Source of the DNA: Setoptus koraiensis
Taxonomy: Eukaryota > Arthropoda
NCBI GenBank assembly: GCA_048013815.1
Contig: CM106586.1
Span: forward strand, 15,686,001-15,750,000
Reading direction: 5' to 3'
Length of the DNA stretch: 64,000 nucleotides
The position numbers were made by a program, and so were the translations under genes. How positions within the stretch are numbered: position 1 is the first letter of the stretch; each line of letters starts with the position of its first letter. This document shows positions 1 through 11,949 of this stretch, in pieces. The notes under the pieces are model-generated. The model made no database searches, was not told the DNA's origin, and saw only the letters and a list, made by a program, of their open reading frames with translations.

Positions 1-3000
1 GCTGGCCCAAGAGGCCGTCGCCGGTGTGATTGTACCACTGCTGGCCGAAATTGGAGGAGGCCCGGCGCTTGGCGGCCGCCAGTGCCGCCACAGCCGCTTC
101 CTCTTCTCTCGTTTTCGCCTGGCTGTTGAGACACATTCGCAGCTGTTGGCTCAATTTTTTGCTTGCGTCCATCAGATCCAGCAGCATCGATTGCAGCGGA
201 CTGGAGCACAGTTTTGCCTGAATCCATTTGTAGTTGAACAGCACCAACTGGAACAATTCCTGGTAGCGGCCGCACTGCATCAGGTGATAGGGCAGCTCGA
301 TGAGTTTGCGCAAATTGTATCGCCGGGTGGACAGGTCGCTGTTGCACAGCGAAGCCGTTCGCTTCTGATCGAGCATTAACTGACCGGAAGTGGTCTGGTG
401 CTGCTGCTGCTGTTGTTGTTGCTGCTGTTGCGTGTTGCTCGTGGACGCGCTGGCCGCCACCACTTGCACGTGGTAGAACAAGGGCTGAGCCGGAAGTCGC
501 CGGTCGGCCTTGGGACAATGGAGCGCCGACTGAGCAACTGTGGACTGTTTTGGTCTGGTGGATGAGGCGCTCGCTTGCTGCTGCTGCTGCTGTTGCTGCT
601 GTTTCATGGTGGCCGCCAGCAGTTTCACCTGGGCCTTGGTATAGGTGAACGGCTTGGGTTTGTCGGCCCATTTTCCGATGAAATAATCGGCCATAATGGA
701 GTGAATATAATTGAATTGTTGCGCGTCGCTCAGGTATCGCTCGTGCACAACGGGCGCAAATTGTTTGTGGTACCATTGTAGCACGATGCCGTCTGAGTCG
801 CGTTCGCTCAGGTAATTGGGCAAATCGTTGCAAATGCGCGTCCACAACAGGGGCGGAATACGTCTGACGGGCGGCAAATGATACTGATACACATCGTTCA
901 GCACAATGTCGTCCATGGACAATAGATCCTCGAGCTCGTTCTCGCTGATGCCAATTTTGGCCGCCGTCACGTAAGACAGGCTGTGCTTGGTGAGCAAGTG
1001 GCCGTGTTGCAGCTCAATTCTGGCAAACAAACGATTTATCGACTCCTCCACGTTACTGGACAGATAATGGGCCCCGCTGTGAAAGGCCCGACTGCTCATG
1101 TGAAACTGGCTGGCACTTGGCGACCTGGCGTCGGCCTGGCCGTACGTGGAGGCCGACTGTATCGAGATGCTGTTCATGACATTGACGTGATCGCTGAATT
1201 GCTGACGCCACATCAACAAATCCGACGAGTCCGATCCGTTGTATTGGGCGCCCCCGGCGCCGGTCTCAAGCAGCAGCGACGCGGCACCCAGTTGCAGTTG
1301 ATTGGCTAACGAGGGCCGAGGCGAGCTGCGGGGCCCCGCCTGTTGGTGTTGCTTCTGTTGGCTGGTGCTGTAAATTCGTGACGTATAAGATTTCCACTCG
1401 CTTATCTCGCCAAAGGCCAATTTGAGATAGATGGGCAGGCCGCAATTGTTGAGCGCGTCGCCCACAATGGACCACTGCGACTCGGTAAGAGTGCGGCCCG
1501 ACGCGAGCAGCCATTCTCGCATCACTTCTACGGCCATATCGCCACTGAGCGATTTCAGATGCAGCATGGAGGCCCGAACGAGCCGCATTGCGACGCTCTG
1601 GCCGCTTGTCAGCACTTGGGCCCCATTTACTTGCTTGGTTGTCTTATTGGCCGCTTGCAGGCACTTATGGAACAGCTCGGATAGCAAGAAGGCGAATTGC
1701 GTTGTGTCGGCGCCGGCGGGCGCTGGCTCTCTCTCTGGCACCTCTGCGTCGTGCAGATCCGCAGAGGTGCACGATATTATGAGGCGCACATTGGGCGGAA
1801 AATAGCTCTTGAAGATCCAGCAAAACTTCAGTTCGAGATTGTGCTGCTGCGGGCCGCTCAATTGGTCCACGCTGTCCAACACCAGAACGAACAGGCGCTT
1901 CCGGTGCAGCGGGTGCCAGCAATTTTGCAGGAGCTGCTTAAACATGAACACCAGGCGCACGAAATCCTCGGGAATGGGCTCGATGGCGAACTGGGGCCGC
2001 GCGTTTTCGCCGCTGCCGCCGCCGTCGTCGTCACGCTCGCCGCTCTCATCACGGGCCGGTGAATGCGGGCCACTCGATTTGCCAGCGACCGGGCCGCTCG
2101 ACATGGCGACGCTCTGGTCGTACTGGTAAAAGTTGTACTGCAGTTGCTGGCAGATGCTGGTCAGGGCCGCCGTCAGCGACGAGCTGATGGGCGTCGTGCC
2201 CAGGAAGCGCATCATGATGCAGGGCGCAGTCTGGCCGACCGGGGCCCCCTTGAGCCAGTGCGGCATCAGGGTGATGGCCTTGGCCAGCAGCGAGGTCTTG
2301 CCCGAGCCGCCGGGCCCGAACACGAGCATGGGCAAGTTGGGCGGGTAGTTGTTTTTGGCCTGCTGATTGGCCTGCCTATTGGCGATATCGCGAGTTTCGG
2401 GTTGGTCGCTTGACGCGTCTTCCGCCGCCGCCGCATCGTCTCCCGTGGCCGCTGCCGCATCGTCTCCCGTCGTGGCCGGGCCGGCAATGCCCAACACAAA
2501 GCGACGTATGTGCTCTAATTCGCGCGTGCGACCCTGGAAACTCTTGGCCACTTGCAGACAGTAGTGCGAATGTTGCAATATCTCGTTGATTAGCGCTGAT
2601 TTGCTAATTAGCGACTGTTTCTTTTGTTCCTGTCTGCTGGCGCGCCTAATCAACTTGACCATTCTAGTGTAGAAATGCTCCAATAAAACCTTGATGCTGG
2701 CCTCGTTTTGGCTGCCCTCTGGCGCCCCCAAGCCGCTGGCGTCGTCCCACTCAACCAGGTAGCTGCACATGTTTGCCGGCGCCCTGGCGCTCATCCACGG
2801 GCTCAGTTTTGCCACCTTTAGCTCGGTGAGGGCCTGGCGAGCGGGCTCGTCGAGCCGCACAAATTTGTCGGCGTGCTGCTGCAAGTCGACATACTTGCCC
2901 ACCAGACTTAAGCGTTGCTCTCGCTCCTGAGTTTGCTGTTGATGGTCGTCATCGGCTGCTGGCCTCGCTGCAGACGACTCTTGGTCGCCAACAATTGACC

Positions 3001-4544
3001 CATCGAGCGAGTCGTCGTCGTCGTCGTTGTCAGCGTCTAGCAGCATCTTGTCGTCTTCATTATTCGTCTCACTGCTTTCCTGTCTGCTTAAATTTCCACA
3101 AGACGGCGTGAACGAGCAGATTTGCGGGGCCCGCTTGCTGCTGCTTTGGCTTGTTTGGCCCTCATGTCGCCACAATAATTCCAGGCAATCGTCCAATCCC
3201 TTGATCGTTCTCAAATAGGCCAAGCAGTGCAATTTGGGCTCTTGCACAGTCAATATGCCCTGGGCCACCTCAATTTCCGTCACGGACAGCGTGTACTTGA
3301 GTTGATCGCCCTTGGACATTTTGTTTTGTTGCACCAGTCGATCTGAGGCCACGATCAGCAATCGTTGCAGGCGCTCCTGAACAGTGAACCATTTTTGCTG
3401 ATCGGTCGTCTGCAATTCTGGCTCTAATTTGTTTGTGAAGTTGACCAGTATCGACGATATTGGCTGCAACAAATACTCTGGCTCTAAACAATTTGTATCC
3501 TCCTTGTACCAAGTGTCCAATAGATTTGTGTTGATGTCGCTCTCAATGAGACACCGACGCATCGATTTAAACTCGTGCGATTTTATTCTGTTGCACAGCG
3601 GCCTAAAGCCGTATTTGTCGCCCAACAAAACGACAAAATTTGGACCTAGAGACATTCGTTGACAATTGAGAATTTCCCTGCTGCACAGAGCGCTTGTTTG
3701 ATGGTCGTCGGTGGCCTCGTCGCGAACGCCCCAGCGCATATCCACAACTTGATTGAGTTAGGTAACGTTACGATTAGTTGTAACTATTATCATTTGACGT
3801 GAGCACGAGCTACAGGCTACAGGCCGGTGGCTACAGTGGCCGGCAACTATGCACAATCGACAGCGGGTCTGGGTAGTTTCATCAGCGTGCACTTTGTGGA
3901 ATTGGTCTGGCGTTTTTTCTGGGGAAATCCTCGCAAATCCTGTCTCCGATTACGGGCTAGATCACGTCGTGCGTGTCGCCATTGTTTCAATTCCATTGCA
4001 ATTCATCATGTTTCGCGCTGCCATCATTGTCGGCACCGTGATGAGGGCTCCCAAAAATAAAGCCGAAGCCTTCTGTGACAGAAGTTGTGTCGCAGTGATG
4101 AATAAACATTAACTACTCAACACCAGCATTACATTGCAAATGTATGTATGTGTACCGCTATGAAATGGATTCGTTCCGCGAAACGTGTTTGTTCTTTTGA
4201 TTTTGCTTCCAGTAAGTGCACTACCCAAAACGAAATACTCATGATGAATGCTCGTGAAACGAGAATATCATCATGAGTGTCCCGCTGTGTCTGTCGATAG
4301 TCTGCCGATGCCACTGCAACGGCACTTTAACGGCATATTACCTATACTTACCTTGAAACTCGAGACCGTGCTTCTCGCGGCAATACCGCTTGAGGCGCGG
4401 ATACACTTGCTCCATGAGAGCGTTCCTCTCCAGGCTCATATCGGTGAATGTGGAGCTTATAAACAGGCGCACAATTTTCTTGTTCAATTGGGGCAAATTG
4501 TGCAAGCTGCCCGAGAACAGCCTATCCAAAACCTCGTCGTCCAT
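1..4544 (-). CDS. NACHT and WD-repeat protein, NWD2-like (5' part, runs off left edge)
   Basis: Two coding exons on the minus strand: 4544-4352 and 3747 to beyond base 1. The donor and acceptor phases agree and join ..HGLEFQ-VVDMRWGV.., a junction vertebrate NWD2 also shows. The first exon opens with a DUF4062-type segment (VRLFISSTFTDMSLERNALM). The second exon carries the P-loop GPGGSGKT (about 2296-2319), a Walker B-like FVLVLDSVDQ (about 1850-1900) and a region aligning with NWD2 up to IHSIMADYFIGKW. The WD repeats expected next lie outside the window. Glutamine tracts are encoded near 575-605 and 398-432, and an acidic Asp run near 3000-3020. Codons are GC-rich at third positions, unlike genes right of 29 kb. 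The ATG at 4544 is the only in-frame ATG in the open frame. NWD proteins are STAND-class NTPases; the role in arthropods is not known to me. NWD1 or another STAND paralogue is possible. Confidence 0.85.
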
Positions 4545-4568
4545 CTCTATATACGGGCTATATCCGGG

Positions 4569-4672
4569 CAACTCGACAATAACTCGGGACAGTAACTCGA
4601 CGATAACTCGGGATAGTAACTCGAGAAAATAACTCGAGAAAATAACTCGAGGTAATAACTCGAGACAATGAG
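4569..4672. repeat. Short tandem array of a taactcga-core unit
   Basis: About eight or nine imperfect units of 11-14 bases share the core taactcg(a/g), several forming ctcgag. The array ends only about 25 bases 5' of the NWD2-like start codon, so it probably lies in the 5' leader or core promoter of that gene. The reading frame stays open through it on the minus strand but has no ATG. Confidence 0.8.
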
Positions 4673-7600
4673 CGGGACAATGACAATAATAATAGTTGCG
4701 GGCTCTGTCTGCACATATGTCCAACTGTATCTAACTGGGCGCGAACAGAAAGTGGAGGCCCAATTTCTGTTGGGCCGCGAATGGAGCCTGGCGGCCGGAC
4801 AAGGGAATTGCTGCAATCCATGCAGCGCCGGAAGCCGCTGCCGCTGCATGGAGCCGGCAATCAGACCGAGTGGCTTCGGCGGGCCTGATTGGACCGGTGC
4901 TGTTCGACAACATCCGAACAATGGCACTCAAGTGGCAATCAGGCGACTTGTGGACCGTTGTTCGCCAACTGTGCAGCGGACAGTTGACTTATGTCGAGTC
5001 TCACGCCGGCGGAAGCCCGGCGAGTCTCACGCCAGCGGAAAGCCGGCAAGACGGCCGGTGGGGCCGAACGATTGTTGTCGTGCATCGATTGCGCGCCGCT
5101 CAAATGGGAGTTTCACCATGAGAGCGCCGGTGAAAGTTGATTAATCTTGTCGAAATTCACAAAATCGCGTAATCATTCGGCCTGCGTCTGTTTGTGTCAT
5201 GGCGAGTGGCTCGTTTTATGTCCAGTCGCGAGTGGCCAAAATATGAATTATTGTTCGAGCAGCCGTAATGCGAATAACGCATTATTACGCAAATGCAAAT
5301 CAGGATCCCAAAGCAGATCTGGCCCGGCGGCAGTCGGCTCGCTGCAAACGCCGGCTCGCTGCGCAAATCGGTGCGCTCCCCGTCGGACGAGGGCACCGCT
5401 GAGGGCTAATTTATCTGGCTGGCGCACGCAAACAACCGATCGATCTATCGTCCGCGTTCGCCTCATCGCCCCGTCCAATCGGGCTCGGCATCGCAAACAT
5501 ATTAACAATATCGATAATGTTGAGCGTTGCGATAATTGGCGCTGGTAGCCCCCATTTGCTCATAGGGGGCCAATCTGTGTGTGTGTGTGTATCCATCTTG
5601 CGCCATATGTAATCAGCACAGCGGCATGCGGCCCAGATAAGGAAAATTCCGAGAATTTGTGGGCCCGAGAAAACTGTTGGAACGCGCCTACATTGTGCGC
5701 GCACTGTGCGTACACGTATATCACAATGTATCAACGAACCAAACTAACAATAGATTTGGTAAGCTGGGCCCATTTCATTGCCAGCGGCCATCCAATTTGT
5801 TAGCGCGGCGCGGTGCGGTGCGGAGCGGTGCAGCCAATTCGCTCGTCGCCGCCGCCGCCGCGACCAATTCGCTGGAATTGGAGGCATATTAAGACATGTG
5901 ATGACGCAACAACGTTAATAAACACGCAACAATGTTGTGAGGCGCTGCAAGTTGGCAATGTGCCCACCATGCAAGTGAGCCCGAGTGTGCGGAGGAAATT
6001 ACTTTGTCTTGTCTTGGCATGACCTCATTAACTGCATAGAGCCGAATTGCCGGCTCAGTGGGCACGCAGTTTGTCCGTTCAGATTTGCGCTCGGGCCCCT
6101 CATCGTGCCGGCCCGCTCAGTCGGCGCCACCCGCTCTGCTTGCGGGTACGGCATCGCTACCCGTCGTCTGGTGGGCCGCGGTCGTCGCCGTTGGCCAGAC
6201 CGCGCCCGACCGCCTATCGTCCGCCGCATGTGTGTGTTTGCTCCATTGGGATTTTATTTTTAAAATGTCAAACAAATATTTGCGCAGTCTCCGCTCGCCC
6301 AACCCAAGCAAATATTTATCTGTCCGTTTCATCTGCATAATTTGCATAATATTGATGCAAAAACCAAAATAATTGGGCTCGCCGCCATGCCTGGCAAAGG
6401 ATCGATAAAGCCAGCCAGTCAGCCAGCTGCCACAGTATTACGCTAGTGCTAGTAACGTCTCGACTCGGAGGCTCCGGAGTGTCGCACAGCTTGAGCCATT
6501 TATTTGTGCGGTGTGCAGATATAGTTCGAGATAATACACATATCCCAGTTGGCGCTTATTGCGTCATAATGCGCTCAAGAGCAAGCAAGATACTTTGTCA
6601 TTATGTAAGCCCGATGCCATGATGTAAGCCGGCCAGCCACGTCAAACGCTACGGTGCATTGTTGACGGCGTCCATGTTGATCTGCTGCATTGTGCCGATT
6701 TGTGCCGGCCGGCCGGCCAGCAGCTATTACAGCGTGTCTATACACAACCAAACAATACTGTTAACAGAGTATTAATACAGTTTGTATGACACACTGTTCC
6801 AACATTGTTGCCAATGTCGATGGCAGCCAGCGATTAGCTGCCACTTGTCTGCCCCCGCCTGTATGCGCGTACCTGTGCGCCAGGCGGGGGCCCCCGACTG
6901 AATTTCAGCGACTGAAACGCTAATGCGAAGCTCGCGCGCTTCGCTCGCCCGTCTGGTTAGCCGGACCGAGCCGGGCCGGGCCGGGCGACACTTTGCCAAG
7001 CTCTTGCATGTCTGTCTGTCGGTGTGTTAGCACAGGCTAAACAGCCTGCCCCGGGCCCCAATGCAAGCAGATTTAGCGGGCCGGGGGTGGGAGATTTATG
7101 GCAGGGGGCGCCGACAGGCGCTGATGGTGGCGTGCGTCTCTAGTGCCGAGAATCCATCAGCGTCGCATTAGCGGCGCTCCATCGGCCCCGGATTGTGCGG
7201 ATTGGCGCCAACTACGTAGGAGCGCGCTAATACCGCTATTTATGCGCACATAGTGTGTACATACATAATTCAGGCTCATAGTAAAATAAATAAAAGGCAC
7301 TGGTCCTTCTGGCAATAATTTCATTATTATTTTCTCGGCTCGCCAAGGGAAACCCTCCAACTAGCGGCCGTCTGGCGGCTGTCGGCGGCAAAGCGCCAAG
7401 TGCCGACACCGCGTTCGCCGACGTCGAGCGGGGCCCGAGTGACCGGAGCGGCCGAAGCCGCTACAGTCACAACAACAACAGGCAACAATATTCAGCAATG
7501 GGCCCATTGATCCGGTTACGAGCCGAAGTTGCCGAAAGTGCACGCGCCAAATCGCGTGCCTGCCAACCGCCCAACTGCGCCGCCCAGCCAGCCAGCCAGT

Positions 7601-8312
7601 CTGGCACGTCTGGCGGCGGTCTCGGTCGGCGGGCCTCGCCAACGGGACCCCGACGGGCCGACACACCTGGCCAGACAAGGGCACTTAGGGGCGCGCACGC
7701 AGCGTCACAGGCGAGCATAAAGGAGCCACAAATGCGGCACAAATGCGCCACACAAATGCATGCTCGCTCTAGGGCGCCCCGGCCGGGTCATATGCAAATG
7801 GGCTGCAAGTGGCGGTTCGTGTGTCGGCCTACGAGCTCGCCCGACTAGAATCATTCGACTCGAATGGGCGCAATAAGAATAGATCGAGATAAAGATGGCG
7901 CACACACACACACACACATATTACATTACATAATAATACCTATTGCATAATAGGCTGCATAATACGTTTCGTGGAGAGGCAAACAACAACCACAAATAAG
8001 TGTGCACTATCAATCATCTGTTTCTTGTCACTACCATTTCTCGTTGGCTGCCGGCTGTCGGTCGGCCGGCAGCGGGCCGGCTGCTGGCTGGCTGCGGGCT
8101 AGCCCGCCAACTGGCTCGCCAACTGGCTCGCCAACTGAATTGCCGACCGGGTTGCGAGCCTACAATCGACAATCGACCATCGACAATGCGCGGCTCACTG
8201 GCGCAGCTTAAAATCTTGTTAATGTTATTAGCATATTGGCGCCTGAGTGGCAGCTCGCCGTCTACCGCAACCAATATCCAATCCACGGTGTGGCTGGCAC
8301 GGCCGAGCTAAG

Positions 8313-8450
8313 CAGCTCGACTATTGAATCGCAGGCAGCTCGACTATTGAATCGCGGGCAGCTCGACTATTGAATCGCGGGCAGCTCGACTGTTGAATCG
8401 CGGGCAGCTCGACTGTTGAATCGCGGGCAGCTCGACTATTGAATCGCAGG
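8313..8450. repeat. 23-bp minisatellite, six copies
   Basis: Six head-to-tail copies of cagctcgactattgaatcgc plus three variable bases, exactly 23 bases each. Only A/G transitions separate the copies. A seventh copy begins at 8451 and breaks off. Confidence 0.95.
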
Positions 8451-8702
8451 CAGCGCAGTATTCACTTGACTGCACATTGAGCTCGCCTCGCTCCACGAAA
8501 CCCTGAGAATTTTTTACATGAACGAGGCTTGGCGAGTAACCTTTGCCAGTGGCCGTGTGAGATCGGGCCGTTCAAGGTCCGATCGCACTCTCGCTCTGTT
8601 GCGGCGGCTCTGTTGCGAGCCAGAGTCTCATCATGAGACAAACATGGCCAACACCGGTTTGCGCACTCAATTGTCCGACGAGAGATTTAATTGTGCTACC
8701 TC

Positions 8703-8792
8703 GGCAGCAGCAACAGCAGCAACAACAGCAACAACAGCAACAACAGCAACAGCAGCAACAGCAGCAACAACAGCAACAACAGCAACAACGAC
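8703..8792. repeat. CAGCAA/CAACAG microsatellite
   Basis: Interrupted run of cag/caa triplets, open in all frames on one strand, which creates long but meaningless reading frames on both strands. No flanking sequence suggests a protein. Confidence 0.9.
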
Positions 8793-10348
8793 ACACATTG
8801 TGAGAACGGACAATGACGTCCGCTCAGGTGCGGCGCTTACGTAACAGCGCGGCACATGCGCAGCATAATGCTGCAAAACTCGCCTACTCTGCTCGCCGGA
8901 ATCTGACGAGCACTTTTTTCGCCGGCTGCACAGGCCGGCTCGGCCCATATTGAGACGTGGCCAGTCCATGCGACCGAGACGCCCGTGTCTCGGGCCCATG
9001 TCTGAAAATCTTGTCCCCTGAGCTGTCTGGGGGACCCGTGCGTCCGACGTGCCCCGCTGGCACACATCCCGAACACTCGATGGGCCCGAGCACTCGATGG
9101 GCCCGAACAGTCAGCGGGCGCGCCGAGCGCTAATGCACGTCGATCCTCAAAGATTAAGCGGGCAGCCTTTCGGGGATACAGCCCCTCTCTTGGCAGCATT
9201 GAATTTGAGCTGCGTGAGACCGGCAACTGCCAAGTGGGAATTTTCCCCGGATAGAGGGAACGGGCCAACGTTTGAATCAATCAGTCAACCCCATCACAGT
9301 AGCCATTTGTTGGGCTGCCCGAGCCCGACAAATTCTAATCCAATCCACTTGACGAGTGTGCGCCCCGCTCGTCAATTTCGTGACTTATGAGAATGAAAAT
9401 GTGCCAAAGAGACGAGCGAAGAAAGTGCGTCTGTCCCACTCGTCGTGCAAGAGCGCCGAAAATGATGAGAATCTTATGGAAAAATATATATATATATATG
9501 TGAAAAAATACTAATGTAGCAATGAGCACAACAAAAGTTATGTTACATAACACGATACAACACACAGTACGACACAGCATAAGTTACAACATAAGTGTTA
9601 CATAACACAATGAGATCGGCGCGCTCGCGGCGCAAAATCTGCTGCGCACCGAGCGCGAGACGGCGAGCCAAGCGGACCGGCGCATGCATCGGACCGGGCC
9701 GGCGAGCCAAGACTGGCGGGCAACAGCGACGGGCAAGAGCGGCTATTTTTGCTGGCGGGCTGGCCTGGCGTCGGTTATTCATTAAAGGTCAGTGGTGGCA
9801 GCATGCTTGCATATGTCCTTTGGAACCAGTCTGACCAGGCTGCCTGAGAATAATCTCACTCGATCTGTTCACTGGGGCTGCTGCGGTCAACAGCGCAAGC
9901 CGCGCTGCAGGGCCTATCAATTATGCATTGGCCGGCCGAAAGTTGTCGTGATGAACTCTTGCGTAATCGCTGTTAGTGTGCGCATCGCTACAAACTGTCT
10001 ACTGCCAGTCTACCACTGACTGGCCGGCTTGCATGAGCCGGCCTGTTCGTAGCTAGCTCGGGCAAGCTCGCCACAAAGTAGGCATTCGGCCGGCGCACTG
10101 TTGGCGAGCTTGGCCGCACAGTATTACTATTACTATATTGTAGTGTGTTTGTGGGCGAACGGGGCTGTGCTTGCGTGCAAGCGCTAAGTTGGCACGCGGG
10201 TGCCCGGCGCTCATTAGTGTGTTTGTGTGTGACGACGTATAAACGTATAAAATTTATAAAAGTTGCACTGTCGGGCATTGGTTGTGTGTCGCCAGTGTGC
10301 ACAGTGGCCGCGTCGAGTTGATTGCGATTCATCCGTGAATAGCCGGCA

Positions 10349-10395
10349 ATCGCTCGAGGGAATCGCTCGAGAGAATCGCTCGACGTAATCGCTCA
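10349..10395. repeat. Tandem aatcgctcga units
   Basis: Four imperfect copies of a unit of about 14 bases with the core aatcgctc, lying just before the 16-bp array that starts at 10450. Confidence 0.7.
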
Positions 10396-10449
10396 ACAGA
10401 GAATTGGTCGGTGTCCGTTGCGCAGCGCACCGCAAAGTTGGCACTGCAA

Positions 10450-10529
10450 CAGCGACAATCGAAAACAGCGACCATCGAAAACAGCGACGACCGAAAACAG
10501 CGACCGTCGAAAACGGCGACCAGCGAAAA
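10450..10529. repeat. 16-bp tandem array, five copies
   Basis: Five adjacent units of cagcgac-N2-(t/c/g)cgaaaa, exactly 16 bases each, with most change confined to two or three middle positions. Confidence 0.9.
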
Positions 10530-11908
10530 GGCGCACTCCAAAACGAGCGAATTGTGCTCACAAAACGGGGCGAGCGTGTCGTCGAGACGAATGCGTTAAC
10601 ATGTTGGCGACGGCGACAGAGATGAATGTGCGCGACAGGTTCAATAATGATAATGCCATCATTATGATGGTGACAACATGAGCCCCTCGACCGTGTCGCC
10701 GCTGTCACAGCGAGTGTATGTGCAAACAGTTGGGTTAAACTGACAATTGTGAATCACTTTTTTCGCTCGTCTTGCCAAGATTGCTCTTGCGTCACCAGCG
10801 AGTGTCGCTGTCTGTGTTGTTGTTGTTGTTGCGAGCGGCGAGATTGCTGGCGAGAGTGTGCGCTGGCCTGTGCGTGTGTGTGTGTGTGCGCATCTTGTTT
10901 GGCGTGTGTGCGTCTCTCGTTTGTTGCGTCGTCGTCTCGCCGGTTGGGCAACAAGCGGACAAATTAGAAAGCAGTAGCCAGCTCGCTGCAGTGCAGCTTG
11001 TGTGAGTGGCGCATTAAAATAAACTGGCAGCCACCAGTGACTAGTCACTGGCAACTAGAGGGCCTATAGTGCCGGCCGCCACGCCAGCATGATAAGCCAG
11101 TGTGTGTGTGTACAGTGTATTACTATTGTTGTTGCCACTAGTCGTCATTAGTTGGCTGAGCACGGCATACACTCTGGCACAACACACTGTACTAGTTTGC
11201 GCGCACACTGGCATCCTTGACTCACAGCTCACTCAGGCTCGAGCCTCGAGCCTCGAGAGCACGGCATTCTCCGATCTGCCGTGGGCTCGCCGTGGCTGCC
11301 ACTACACAGTCTACTACTGTAGCACTAGTCTACTGTGGCACTACTACACTGTACACTATGTACTGTACACTATGTACTGTACATGCGGTGTAGTGCGCAG
11401 CTAGTAGCTACACTAAATGCTACACCTACGGGGCCTGTAGTTCAGGCATGTGCATGGTGGCCATGATGATCGTCGTGTCGAATCGCAGTGCGTCCAACAC
11501 ACACTCGACAGAATGTGTCCGACTCACAAGCCGCGACTCAGCGACACTTGAGTCGCTGAGCGCCGAGCCGCGCCGAGCCAGCCGGCGAGCCGCCGGCCTG
11601 GCCGCTGCCGGCTGTGAGTCGCGCTGAGCCGGATCGAACAAAACGCACACGGCCGGCACAGCTAATATTAGAACTGTGTGCGGTGTGCATTGCAACCAGA
11701 CTCTAGCCACAGTACTACTACTGTGACAGTAGACTGTAGCTCTACAGTAGACTCTACTGAGTAGAGAGACTCTCTAGTAAATAGCGGGCAAATATGGCGA
11801 TGGACACACCGAGAGAGAATTCGCTCGAGCGACACCAGCATCAGAGTAAAGTTCGATCGACACATTCGATACCAATAGTGGCCATTCATCATAGTTCGAT
11901 CAAGCCAT

Positions 11909-11949
<41 letters not shown>

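Noticed and set aside
4547-4927. Overlapping minus-strand frames of 100-128 codons upstream of the NWD2-like start
   Set aside because: They are produced by the tandem ctcgag array; the frame in phase with the gene has no ATG there.
8572-8796. Minus-strand frame with a long run of Cys, and matching Ala/Thr runs on the + strand
   Set aside because: It is the CAGCAA microsatellite read in different frames; no flanking conserved sequence.
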